This document shows positions 12,901 to 24,184 of a stretch of 64,000 nt of DNA, in pieces. The translations under genes were made by a program, and so were the position numbers. Source of the stretch: Alnus glutinosa (Eukaryota > Streptophyta > Magnoliopsida > Fagales > Betulaceae); the NCBI RefSeq assembly GCF_958979055.1, contig NC_084887.1, forward strand, positions 38,567,120 through 38,631,119, given 5' to 3'. The notes below the pieces were generated by a model, which had not been told where the DNA came from, did not search any database, and saw nothing but the letters and a program-made list of their open reading frames with translations. Each line of letters starts with the position of its first letter. Position 1 is the first letter of the stretch.

Positions 12901-15900
12901 ATTTCTATATAAATGTTCAAAGATGCAATTCCTCTCGGCATGGCTTGACTGAAGAAGCATAATTAGGGGTATCCCAAGCTGCACATCCTTCATCTCCTTA
13001 TATATATATGTCGTTATATGTGTTTCACTCTGAATATGATACCAGCTACTTTTCTTTTTATATATTCAAATGTGAAATTAATTTATGCTGTTATATTCAT
13101 CAGCTGCCAGATGGAAGGGTCATTAAAGTTGGTACTGAACGTTTCCAGGCTCCTGAGGCTCTTTTCACTCCAGTAAGCCTGTACTTTCTTTTTCCTTTTG
13201 TTTTCCATCTCTCCAAGTTTTTCTGTGCGATAAATGTATAATCTAAGAACTGGTAGTTTGTAACATGAAAATTGTCAGATGTTATGCAGCTGATTGGTAG
13301 GTACTGATTATGTACTTTGTAAATTGATGTCAACTGAACTGCACTGTGATATTTGATCCACTTTGATTGTTAATAATCTCTTTTAGAGCAGTTCTCGTTT
13401 AGCTCCTACTGTACTGGTTTTTTCAGCTTTTCCTGGTATTACATGGTAGGACTACGAGGCAATGCAGTTGTAACAATTCTTTAATAGGTCAAAGTTCACA
13501 GGTGCACTGCTTTCTTCTTGCAGGAACTGATCGATGTCGAAGGTGATGGGATGGCAGATATGGTATTTCGCTGCATTCAGGAAATGGATATTGACAATCG
13601 AATGATGGTACTAATATTATTTCTAAGACATAATCTTTTTACATGTTTCTAACGTAAAGAATTGATCATATCTTTGATAGGTATGATGAGGATTAAAATT
13701 TGTCTTCTAAGTGAAACTTCTATGCTTGGAGGTTGATAAGGTTGATAGAAGATATTTATATTTGAAGGAAGCTCTTACTTTCTCACATCAAACTTGTACA
13801 CTTACTGGGTTTGCTATTTTTTGTTCTTCCTTCATTTTTTTTTTTTGAAAAAAAAATATATATATATTTATAAGTTTCCAAAAGTTTTCATTTCTTTCTG
13901 GCTTTCTTCTAATAAGTTTGCACATACTATGGCTTTGACATATCCATGCATTTTAATTTGGTTCCATTCACCAATTGGTTGCCTTTGAAATAGATATATA
14001 CACTCTCCCACCTTTTCTTGGAGGTGACAATTCCCACTTTGAAGTTCCATTCCAATGATTCCATCTCCTGTAGGTCCTTTGGCATTGCTTGTGTTTTCTG
14101 GTCCAGAAACCACAATTTAGATTCTCTATAGCTGCATATAAATATCTTAGCCAAGATATTGATCCCATAATGGTTAGGATAGTCATCTGAGCCTTTTTTA
14201 AGATTGATGATTAAATCTATCTACTGCAGCTTCCGGGGCAGGTCGTGGTAAACTTAGGGGCATAACATTGTCATATATACTCTTTGTTTTGCTTTGAATG
14301 TGAACTCCCTGTCATGTGGTTCTGAATTGTTGTTAAATTATCGTTTGCAGCTTTACCAGCATATAGTCTTAAGTGGAGGGAGCACCATGTATCCTGGATT
14401 ACCTAGTCGGTAATACCGTAAACCCATTTGGCCTACTTTCCTCTTATATAAAGTGTTTTTTCCTTACCCATTATGTTCCGCATTGGTATCTTAGTTTCTG
14501 TTATATTGATTACTTAGCATTCATTAAGATTTCATGTTAGATTCCTGTCTCACACTCCAGAAGATATTTTCATTTCTGTTGGACCATGGTTAAGATGGTT
14601 CAGTTGCATATATTGACGATTTATTGACATACGTACTAGTTGAGGATTTGTGAGGACCAATTGCCTATCGTTCAAAGATCTTAAAATATCAGAGAACACT
14701 CCAATTACATGATGTTTGATTATCAATATAATTTAAAACAAAAATAAGGTGGGAGTTCTTATTGTGTTGGTCAATTAGTAAGAGTGTTTTTGGTTAAGTT
14801 TTGAGAAGTGTTTTCGGTGGGGGCCACATCTGAAAGTGTTGTCTATGGGGTCCACATAAGAAAATTGTTTAGTAATCTGAAAAGCAAACTGAGAAGTGTT
14901 TTTCAATTTGTTTGTTTGTTTGTTGTTTTTTTTTTTTTTGTTTTTATTTTTTATTTTTTATTTTTTATTTTTTTTTTATAACTAGTGGACGTGTGGATGG
15001 CAGCTGCCACTCTTTCACTGGAGAAGGGAAACCTCCCCCCCCAGCCAGTCGCGAAGGGGCTGGGTCTCCACCCCCTCTCCTTTGCAGGTTGGACAACAGG
15101 GAGGTGCAGAGGGGGTGAAGAGGCGGCCTCCATTTTTTCTTAATAAATAACAATGTCAGCCTTTGCACCTGAAAATATAACCACATGTTTTCAAAATATT
15201 CCTGTGGGAAGTTGTCTAAAAAGTGTTTTGAAAAAATGTTTGGAAAGTGTTTTTCCTTGAAAAATGTGTTAGTAGTGGGGGCCAAGGTTGAACAGTGTTT
15301 TCTATTTTGAAAATCCGCTTGGTAACAAAACACTGAAAAGTGTTTTTTAGTCTTTAAACAGATAAAAGAGTATTTAACACTCAACCAAACAAGGTGTAGT
15401 TTTCTGGAACATGTGATTCAAAGATGCCTAAAAAATTCAGTTGGTGACTGCCAATTTGATGATACTAAGATATAGTATGTTGTATGAATATCAATCTGCC
15501 TTCACTGTTACATATAGAACAACGTGTTCCTAGTTTTTCTCGAAGTTTGAGTCTGGGAAATTCATGAAGATTTCATAATCTGGGGCTTAGTATGGCCTTT
15601 CTTATCCCATGAGCACATCATTTGGTATGACCGTGCTTTTGTTGGAGTTTCTTAGAAGTATATATTGTTGAAGTTCTGATTTTAATTTTCTTTCAGTTTG
15701 GAGAAAGAAATATTGGATCGTTATCTCGACGTTGTTCTGAAGGGGAACAAAGATGGGTTGAAGGTAAGTTCTGAGTTTTGTGTGTTATAGATTACAAGGA
15801 GAAACAAACATATACTCCTTTTTTCTTCTTGGTTAGACTGCAGTTGGGTTTAGTGGGTTAGTTTGGAGAAAATTATTATTATTATTATTATTATTTTTAT

Positions 15901-17408
15901 ATATATATAAGTAATCGAAATATCATTAAACAGTAAGGTGCCTCCAAGTACGTAGGAAGTATATAAGAGAAAACACCTAGCTAGAATGAGAAAAAAAGAA
16001 CAAGGAAATCATCAAAAGAGAAACAAAAGCAGCTGTCCAAAAATACAAAATATTGAAAAATAAAGACTTAATTTCCTTCAATATCCTCTCACAGTCCTCA
16101 AAACTTCTGTCATTCATTTTCCGCCATAGACACCACAAAAGACACGAAGGTACCATCTTCCACATATACAGGAACACTCTGAGTACAAATATTAATTGTT
16201 AGTGAAAACATTACTTAACTTCCCTGAATTTTCTTTGCTTTTGCAATCTCTTCTCAAAGTTAAAAAGCTCTCAATTTAGTGTATCCAACTTTTAATTTTT
16301 TGCAATCTCACCCCTTCCGTTAGGATTTAGATTAAATTAGACGGTCAAATGGTGAAATGACCCTTATATACCAATAAAATTTATGAAATTACAAAATTAC
16401 CCTTAAATTACAATTAAATTTTTTTAAAAAAAAATAAAAATAGATGAGTATTTTGGTAATTTCCACGTCATTCGTTAAGATTTAACAAAAAATCCTAACG
16501 GAGGAGTGAGATTATAAAAAATTGAAAGTTTGATATATTAAATTGAGAGTTTTTGAACTTTGAGGAGGAGGGAGATTGTAAAAGCGATGAAAGTTCAGGT
16601 GGGTTAAGTAAAGTTTTCCTTAATTGTTATATTGTTGATGTTTCTGTTGTCTGTGGAATTCAGTGACACATTTCATTTTATACCACTGACTATGCTATTT
16701 TAAGTTTGTCACATGAAATTGTCTGATATATAGTCATCTAACGGAACAAAAAGAATGAATCAGGAAATACAGTTCCCTCATACTCAATGGTGTAACTAGA
16801 GATCAAACTTGGGGGAGCCAGTAATAGTGTATGGGGTGTTTTACTTGTATGAAGTTGTTCTCCCCCCCCCAATTGGCTCATCCAGTGCTCCCATTTATTC
16901 AATTTCTGGAGACCTTCACTTGGCACTTAAATTTTAAAAGCTTTCCTGTTGTCCTTCCCTAATCATTTTAGAAGCTGTCAGAGCTGTCAAATAAATCATA
17001 GCCATCTGGATGTAACTTATAGGAGGACTAGAAAGAATTCCATCAAGTTCAATATTTTTTTATTTGTTCTTTATATTTGTTACGGTGAATAGAAACTGCG
17101 ATTGCGGATTGAGGATCCACCACGAAGAAAGCATATGGTGTATCTAGGAGGTGCAGTCCTTGCAGGAATTATGAAGGTACATGCCATCTCTCTCTCTAGC
17201 TTTAAGGTCAAGTTTAGCATCACCATCATGTCAGTCATGCAATTTGTATGATCTCTTATATCTCACTTTACTGGCTGGTAAAGTGAACTCATCTGAGAAA
17301 AGTTGAATATGGTGGTTACACATGCAGGATGCACCTGAGTTTTGGATTAGCAGGGAAGATTATCAAGAAGAAGGAGTTGCTTGTTTGAGCAAGTGTGGCC
17401 AGGCATGA
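9960..17408 (+). CDS. ARP2: actin-related protein 2 (ARP2)
   Basis: This is the ARP2 subunit of the seven-protein ARP2/3 complex, which nucleates branched actin and in plants is activated by SCAR/WAVE. Fifteen exons: 9960-10001, 10804-10914, 11336-11470, 11586-11657, 11773-11851, 12081-12130, 12426-12529, 12644-12712, 12795-12858, 13104-13172, 13524-13607, 14351-14409, 15697-15763, 17093-17176, 17328-17408. All have GT-AG borders and the phases join to 389 residues, the length I recall for Arabidopsis ARP2 (WURM). The actin-fold nucleotide loops are visible: DNGTGYVKCG at residues 10-19, DSGDG at 155-159 and SGGSTMYPG at 301-309. The C-terminus is CLSKCGQA. There is no stop or frameshift. Introns 12 and 13 are swollen by a MITE, a LINE tail and a MULE-type MITE. 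Confidence 0.97.
14785..15391. mobile_element. probable MITE in ARP2 intron 12
   Basis: A non-coding insert of about 600 bp. Its ends read TGTTTTTGGTTAAGTTTTGA on the left and, inward from the right, TGTTTGGTTGAGTGTTAAA, an imperfect inverted repeat. The arms are dotted with AAGTGTTTT repeats. The centre is a T-rich run followed by a C- and G-rich block near 15030-15110. No exact target duplication was seen, so the borders are approximate. Confidence 0.5.
15900..16190 (-). mobile_element. 5'-truncated LINE tail in ARP2 intron 13
   Basis: The minus-strand frame 16177-15977 reads [23 protein letters not shown], the extreme C-terminus of a plant LINE polyprotein after its zf-RVT domain. The following 3' untranslated part (15977 down to 15900) matches in style the tail of the LINE at 62106-62187: 'ACACCTAG/ACTAG', 'TACTTCC..TACGTA', then an A-rich end. 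It is the same LINE family and orientation as in the RPRD-type gene. Confidence 0.75.
16202..16619. mobile_element. MULE-type MITE with target duplication, ARP2 intron 13
   Basis: This 418-bp element has long inverted ends. Both ends read inward as 'GAAAAC.TTACTTAAC' followed by 'CCTGAA.TTTC', then 'GCTTTT.CAATCTC'. It is flanked by TTAATTGTTA on both sides (16192-16201 and 16620-16629), a 9-10-bp duplication as in Mutator-like elements. The interior has CCTAACGGA/TCCGTTAGG inverted blocks and no coding capacity. Decayed relatives lie at 44640-45110 and 55800-56040. Confidence 0.85.
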
Positions 17409-17806
17409 TTTTGTGAGGTCACTTTGTCACCCCCTTTGCTATTTGAGTAACTCGGGAGAGTGTCATATTACAAGCATGAGCACGAGAGCTGGGACATCTT
17501 TACCAATGGGTTTGATCAACCTATATAAGTACGATACAATTCTTCCATTTTTACATCCATGTGTAGCTGTCCATAATCGTATTGAAAGACTTTGATGTTG
17601 AAATATTAATTAAATGATTAAATTCAGAAATTCTTACCAGTTTAAACTTTTAAGACAAATGATGATTTGCCATTTGACAATAGAATAAAAGCCACCAAAG
17701 CGTCATATCCTTATGACCAAAAGAATTGAGAATTTATAAAAAGGAAATCATTTTGTATTTTCATAAATTTTACTTTCCATCTACTATTTCGAGGAAGTGT
17801 GTGCCA
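17409..17806. other. 3' flank of ARP2
   Basis: This holds the ARP2 3' untranslated region and AT-rich intergenic DNA. The short open frame 17395-17595 overlaps the last ARP2 exon in another frame and is not a gene. Confidence 0.5.
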
Positions 17807-17974
17807 GTGTGTGATTTAGGTTTTTAAAAAAACACAATTTTAAAAGTCAAATCACGATTTTAAAAGTTAAACTGCAATTTTATTAAATGCATAACTACAT
17901 TTTTAAAAATCTATTTTCATTAACTCCGTTTTGAAATCTCTTTTTTTTTTTTAACCTGCTAAATCAAACACACC
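17807..17974. mobile_element. MITE, decayed, GTGCGTTT family
   Basis: A short AT-rich segment with CACAATTTTAAAAG, CACGATTTTAAAAG and CTGCAATTTTA repeats between GTGTGTGATTTAGG and, inward from the right, GGTGTGTTTGATTTAGC. It resembles the element at 9311-9610 but is shorter and more diverged. Confidence 0.45.
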
Positions 17975-18654
17975 TTTAACTGTTCTCTACCCCTTACTTT
18001 TCCAAGCCACAAATGCTGCCCAAACAACCATGGCTCGTGGTATATGAGTTTAGTGTAAGTTTCATATTATCCTTTTTATTTTTTTGAGCCATATTACCTT
18101 GATGGTAATGGGAAGCTGCTTTTAGTATAATAATATCCGTTCCAAAAATTAAAAAACAAGAAAAGTTAATTGTTCGATATATATATATATTCTCGTGAAG
18201 ATCTTTATCTACGGTCAACATAAGTCCGATCATTTATGACTCAAAAAAGAAAAAAAGAAGGAAAAAAAAAAAAAAGAAAAAAAAAAAAAGAGATTGGGTT
18301 GTACAAGTGGATCTCTTGTTGATTTAATATTAAAAAAATAATAAATAAAGTTCAGCCACTCAAGTTTCGGATTTGTTGATCTAATAGTGGTTTAATGAGG
18401 ACAGCAGGAACGAGTTTGGTATACGAAAACTTGTCTTCTTGCTCAAGTTGCTTACCTGTCTTTTTGTTTTTATTTTTTTTTTCCTTAAAAAAACAGGTAT
18501 ACTCTCTAAAACTAATTAACTATCGTCTTTGAGTCTGGAGTCTCTCGTTGCTTTTTTGCTCTACTTTAATCAAACCATAACGAACAACCTGATATAATAA
18601 TAGATAGATAGTTACAGCAAACTAATCTTGTTGCAATGCCATTTTTTTATATAG

Positions 18655-18833
18655 GAGTGCGTTTCTTAAAAAAATGTGGTTTGAAAATGTGTAAGAATTT
18701 ACGCTTTCAAATCCCATTCAAGGAAGTGCGTTTTAAAGATCAAACTGTAATTTTAAAGGCCAAACAGTCCACTTCGTTTTTCAAATTAATATTTTTTAAA
18801 TTGCACGTTTTGAAACTACAAATCCAAACGTAT
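18655..18833. mobile_element. MITE, decayed, GTGCGTTT family
   Basis: It begins GTGCGTTTCTTAAAA and, read inward from the right, ends TACGTTTGGATTTG. It carries internal GTGCGTTTTAAA and GTAATTTTAAAGGCCAAAC blocks shared with 9311-9610. No target duplication was recognised. Confidence 0.5.
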
Positions 18834-19914
18834 TAAGTGAGAATGGCGTTTATAAATAACTCCAATTACAATGAAAGCCAATAATGAATCCCCCTTTTAA
18901 CATTTATATTAGCATTTGATTTCTATTGAAAGTTGAAACCAGGTACTGCTTCTTTCTTCTTCTTCTTCTTCTCGTCAGCTGGTGTGAGAGTCCTACGTGC
19001 TAATTAACAAAGCATGTTTTAATTGTTTAGAAGGATAGATAATGGAAGTTTCAGCTCTCCCATGAGTTTGGTTTTCTTTCATGCGAATGGACTTTGTTTG
19101 GAGGGAATCTTCTAACTTCTAAGCAACCTCACAAGTTAAATGTTGCCGTTGGAACTCTGTATTGACCCAGTAAAAAAGCAACCTAAACACGTAACATGAC
19201 ACAGATGATGAATCATCGATTCGGTTACTAACATAAAAGCATACAACTCTAGCTGAACAGTGAGATCATGGTGGAGAAAAAGCAAACAATAATAAAATCC
19301 AAGGAATCAAGTAAGCAGAATTGGGATGCCAACCCCCACCAAATAATTAAGCCCCCCCCCCCCACTCTTCCTCTCTCTGACTACAGATTTCCTTTGTCTG
19401 GTGTGTTAGGTCCCATTGCTAGTGGCCTACCCCACCCACATCACAAAAAACTCAGTCTGAAGAAGACTATGTCCAAGAAACAAAGATTAGTTGTGCAATT
19501 CAAAATCATCTGCCAAAGCGTTTCTGACATGCACCACGTACAGCAAGCACAACCACCCGTCCCTTTCACACATCGTGTTCAATTTCTTAACAAAATGACA
19601 CAATTATTGAACTTGGGTCGGTCACTTTCCATATATATCTTCTAAATCGCAGTGGCCTGCCATTGAAAGACAGAAAGAATCAGACTCATCTAATAAATTG
19701 TGTTCCTGAATTATCAGTTTTTGGTAACTGGGTTTTCTTATACTGAGTTCTGAGCATTCCCTTTCAGCTAAACACTCTCAGCTTGTTCACATGGTTTGTT
19801 TCACACAATCGAAGTATTTTGTACTCTTCCTTTCGCTTTTTAATTTTTTCTACCAATTAATCTTGATATTCTAATTTGACTACTCAGGTTGTGGAGGTTG
19901 AAGTATCTGCTACA
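18834..19914 (+). promoter_or_regulatory. 5' region of the ASFT-type gene
   Basis: This is the upstream region and leader of the acyltransferase. It has a C-rich run at 19351-19362 and a pyrimidine-rich stretch. An ATG near 19793 is followed at once by GTTTGT, and a CAG acceptor-like site stands at 19886-19888. This leaves open an upstream exon that contributes only the start codon. No TATA box is assigned with confidence. Confidence 0.35.
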
Positions 19915-22822
19915 ATGGGGAGCTCTAATGGCAATGTTCGTCAGCTTAGTGTGAAGCAAGGAGAGCCAACTTTGGTTGCTCCTGCAAAGGAAACAGAGAA
20001 GGGTCTATATTTCCTCTCAAACCTTGATCAGAACATTGCAGTGATCGTTCGTACTATTTATTGCTTCAAGTCAGATGAAATGGGAAATGAGAAGGCCGGG
20101 GAAGTGATAAAGGATGCCTTGAAAAGGGTTCTTGTTCACTATTACCCGCTTGCTGGGCGATTGACTATCAGCTCAGAGGGTAAGCTCATTGTGGATTGCA
20201 CTGGAGAGGGGGCTATTTTTGTTGAGGCTGAAGCAAACTGTACAATGAAAGAGATAGGAGACACAACAAAGCCTGACCCTGAGACTCTCGGGAAGCTGGT
20301 TTATGACATTCCTGGTGCAAAGAACATATTAGAGATGCCTCCCCTAGTAGTCCAGGTATGCAAATCTCTCAAAACATTACTAAATTTTATTTTTTGATAA
20401 TCATTCTTGTTAGCGAGTACAGAGAACTAGGATAAATATTTCATCAGGAGCACATACAGTGCGGCCTTCCATGGCTAAAGGGTATGTTCGTTAAAGTATT
20501 TTGGAGGGTGATTTTTGTTTGGGTGAAATATTTAAATTGATACATGTGGTAATGGTCAAAATCAAACAGTTGTCTCGGTTTAAAAAAATATCACAATTAA
20601 GTAGTACTACCTGTCGTTAATGAAAATACTCACTTAGTACTTCCGTTTAGGTTTTGTCCATTCTTTTTTTACGGCTGCCAACGTTACTTCCCCTAAAATG
20701 GTGATACTTGTCCTGATTGCCACATATTTAAGCCAACAGATTATCATATTATGTTGTTGTATATCATAGGTGATACTTATGTTTTTAATGTCACGTAAGA
20801 TGCAAACAACAATAAAAAGGTACCTCAACTTTTTTCTTTTTTCTTTTTTTAGATAAAAAAAATTAGGAAACTAAAAATTGTGGGTGGTTGGCCACCCCAT
20901 TTTGGCCAAGGGGTGGTTCAAGCCACCCCCTATGGCTAGCCAATGAGTGGTTCAACCATCTCCGAGGCTAGAATGGGGTGGACAAAACTACACCCAAGAG
21001 CTTTGGGGGTGGTTTGGCCACCCTAGTTTGACCTGAGGGTGGGTTCAGCCACCCCAAACCAACTGATCTAGGGTGGCTAAGCCCACCCCATGGAGATTAG
21101 GGGTATTGGTAATGGGGGTGGCCGACCACTCCCAATTTTTTGTTCTTAAATTTTTATTTTTATTTAAAAAAAAAAATGAGATTTTTTTTTTATTATTATT
21201 ATTTTTGCATCCTACATGACATTAAAAGTATAGATATCACCTGTGATACATGGTCACGTAGGATGATATTCTGAGCTGGCTTAAATATCTGGCAACCAAG
21301 ACAAATGTCATCATTTTAAAAGAGTGATGCGGATGGCTGTAAAAGAAATGGACGGAAGTATCAAGTGAGTATTTTCATTAACGAGACATACCATCTATGA
21401 TACTTTTTGAAACTGAGGTAGCCGTTTAATTTTGGCTTTTACCACAGGTATCTGTGATGTATTTAACCCTTTTGTTTTTCGGTTTGTTAATACTTTTGTT
21501 ATCAGAATAGAAAAACAAAAGACATTAAACAAAGATGGCCAAATATTTCAGTGTCTTTGAAATCACTTTCAGGTGTGAAATTTTTGTTAAAATATTAATT
21601 TAAGTCAACAATTTCAACTTAAACTTTTAGAATGAGTGATGATTTAATATGTTATCGTAGCAAATGTCTTTAATTCGAATCTTATTTCCACCGATCACCT
21701 CCAATTTCAACTTGATGGGGATGATTAGAAAATTAATTAAATAATTAAAATTAATCATTTTCTATACGCTTAAGTTTTTAGAAAAAGTAATAATCGATCA
21801 ATTTTCATAAATTGAGCAGTCTAGTATCGGTACGCAAAATACCAAACTATTCGAAATCTCATTACACAGCATTTTCATTTCTTTCTTTGAACTTCATGCA
21901 TGAGACCTTGCACAGCTTGGGGGATGATTGTAAAGATCTAATAATTCTAGCCATCTTCCAGGTGACTAAGTTCAAGTGTGGAGGATTTGTTCTTGGGTTG
22001 TGCATGAATCATTGTATGTTTGACGGCATTGGCGCTATGGAGTTTGTGAACTCATGGGGTGAAACAGCCAGAGGCTTGCCGCTAGCTGTCCCACCATTCC
22101 TTGACAGAAGCACACTTGCAGCCCGCAGCCCGCCTAAGACAGAGTATCTTCACCAAGAATTTGCGGAGATTGAACACAAGCACAGCACCAGTACAGACCT
22201 TTGCAGAAATGAAATGCTCTACAAGTCCTTCTGTTTTGACCCTGAAAAACTAGACCAACTAAAGATGAAAGCGGTGGAAAATAGGGTTCATGACAAGTGC
22301 AGCACATTTGAAGCCCTCTCGGCGTTTGTGTGGAAAGCTAGAACCCAAGCACTGGAGTTGTTACCTGATCAACAGACAAAGCTCCTGTTTGCTGTTGATG
22401 GACGGCCTAAATTCAACCCACCACTACCAAAAGGGTACTTTGGCAATGGGATTGTGTTAACGAATTCTATATGCCAAGCAGGTGAACTCCTGGAGAAGCC
22501 ACTATCTTTTGCAGTGGGGCTAGTTAAGGATGCGATTAAGCTGGTTACAGACGAGTATATGAGATCAGCCATAGATTACTTTGAGGTGACAAGAGCTAGG
22601 CCATCTTTGGCTTCCACCCTTTTGATCACCACTTGGTCCAGGCTATCTTTCCACACCACAGACTTCGGATGGGGAGAGCCTGTTCTGTCAGGGCCGGTGG
22701 CATTGCCTGAGAAGGAAGTGGTTTTGTTCTCTTCTCAGGGGAAAGAGAGGAAGAGCATAAATGTGCTTCTGGGTTTGCCAGCCCCTGCCATGAAAATCTT
22801 CCAAGAACTCATGCAGATGTAG
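19915..22822 (+). CDS. HHT1: BAHD acyltransferase, omega-hydroxyacid feruloyltransferase type
   Basis: It is very likely the orthologue of ASFT/HHT. That enzyme moves the feruloyl group from feruloyl-CoA to omega-hydroxy fatty acids and fatty alcohols for suberin and is cytosolic. Two exons, 19915-20355 and 21962-22822, give 433 residues. The BAHD catalytic HxxxD is HCMFD at 164-168, and the structural DFGWG is at 381-385. Family stretches [52 protein letters not shown] and [12 protein letters not shown] are intact. The single intron sits after VVQ, the usual BAHD position. I start at MGSSNGN. The frame stays open upstream to a TTG at 19876, and a spliced ATG-only exon at about 19793 would give M-VVEVEVSAT in front. 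The intron carries a MULE-like insert. Confidence 0.92.
20521..21469. mobile_element. MULE-like non-autonomous element in ASFT intron
   Basis: A 949-bp element with inverted arms of about 290 bp. Both arms read inward 'GGGT.AAATA', then 'GATAC.TGTGGTAA', then a block on the theme 'TACTTCCGT..ATT'. It is flanked by TTTTGTTT on both sides (20513-20520 and 21470-21477). The centre (20880-21140) is an array of GGTGG and CCACC motifs such as GGGTGGTTGGCCACCCC, GGTGGTTCAAGCCACCCCC and their kin. There is no open frame. The same centre type recurs at about 59340-59410. Confidence 0.85.
21560..21810. repeat. decayed dispersed repeat in ASFT intron
   Basis: A segment with imperfect complementary pieces (for example AATTAATTAAAT and TTAAACTTTTAGA with CTTAAGTTTTTAGA). 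It looks like worn transposon sequence, but neither family nor borders can be given. Confidence 0.3.
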
Positions 22823-23560
22823 ACGTTAATGCATGCTCTACTCCAAGAATATATATGGGAGCTGGGAACAAAAGCAAATTAATTAGCAAATTGAGATTTT
22901 ATATATGCATTTATGTATTAAGAGCATCATTACAAACACGTGCTCTTTAGTTTCTATCACAAAAGTTCGTTTGTTTTAGAGTTTGTTCTGAATGTTGGCT
23001 TGGTTTCAATCAGCTTGTTAATAAATTTTATTTTCCATTTGATTTTATTCAAACGGTTTCGTACGTATCAGTTGCCAAAAATTAAATATCTGATTCTAAT
23101 GGCATTCTGCTCATGAATAGTGTCATTTTGTTTCATTTCCATGAGACAGAAATAAAAGTATGAAATCAAAGAGAATAAAAAAAGAAAAAAAAATAAAAAG
23201 ATAATATTATTAATTACATATTCATGATTTCAATCAACTTGTTAAACCTTTTATGACCAGTTTGATCCCAAACGAAACTAGATAATCAACTGCGTTTGGC
23301 CCACGATTTTGCAAGTCAAATGCACGTTGTAAAACAAAATCGAACAAAGTGTACCGATTGGGCGTGTAACTTTGAAAAAAAAATCCAATTTTTATGTGGT
23401 AGACAAGGGAAAAAAGCGCACAATTATGAAGACCGAATTTACAAAATATTTAACTATATTTTTTAAAATTATGATCGTAATTTTTTCAACGGTACGTCAA
23501 AACTGTTGAACTAAATACTCCCGTTTGGTTAGCTGGTTTTACAATTAAGGCTCTCAGTTC
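22823..23560. other. 3' flank of ASFT-type gene, intergenic
   Basis: This holds the 3' untranslated region with AT-rich DNA. A decayed copy of the GTGCGTTT MITE lies near 23290-23360 (AACTGCGTTTGGCCCACGATTTTGCAA split by mutations). No gene is seen. Confidence 0.5.
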
Positions 23561-23803
23561 TCGAAGAAAAAGAAAGGCAAAAAGAATAAGAAACGAAACA
23601 CGAGAAGAAACCCCCGCCCCCAAAGAAAAAGGTCTTAGGCTCTTAGCTCACTCAAACGTCGTCGTTTCGATTGCGACAACTCTTCGAAAACGGGGGTGCT
23701 GACTGCTGAGTGGGTAATTGACTGAGAGCGGTAATCGAAGCGAAGAGGCTGAAAATGGCTACAAACCCAGCTCGGAGTTTATGTACATAATGCTCAATAT
23801 GGG
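23561..23803 (+). other. orphan exon-like segment
   Basis: The composition changes to GC-richer, leader-like DNA. An open frame with no ATG (ESGNRSEEAENGYKPSSEFM) runs to ATATGG followed by GTAACG, a usable splice donor at 23804. In another frame ATGGCTACAAACCC at 23756 opens a very short peptide. It could be the first exon of a gene whose intron was later occupied by the copia element at 24185, or a relic. No partner exon is recognised. Confidence 0.25.
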
Positions 23804-24184
23804 TAACGTACGGTCACTTTTGTTAACTGTTTTTCCTTTTCAATATGGAGAAATTTTACTGCTTTATTGTACTGGGTTTGAATTTTCAGCTCTTATTTTA
23901 GATGGGTCTGTCTTGCTATCGTTTTATTTACTGTTGTGATGTTTGAAAGGGTTTAAATCGATTGTCTAGAGCTTGAATCTTGGGAAATTTCAGGTTTTGA
24001 ACGTTCATTTGCATGAATCCTTGGTTGTTGGTCATGTCAAGAGTTGATTTTGAAGAAATGAATGTTTGCTCTCATGGATTTTGGCACCTAACTCTAGTTC
24101 TAGCTTACTAAGTAATAACAGTAATTGGAAACTTTACTGGATGCTAAGGAGAGTTGGCCCTGCACTGTGATGTATCATGTACTC

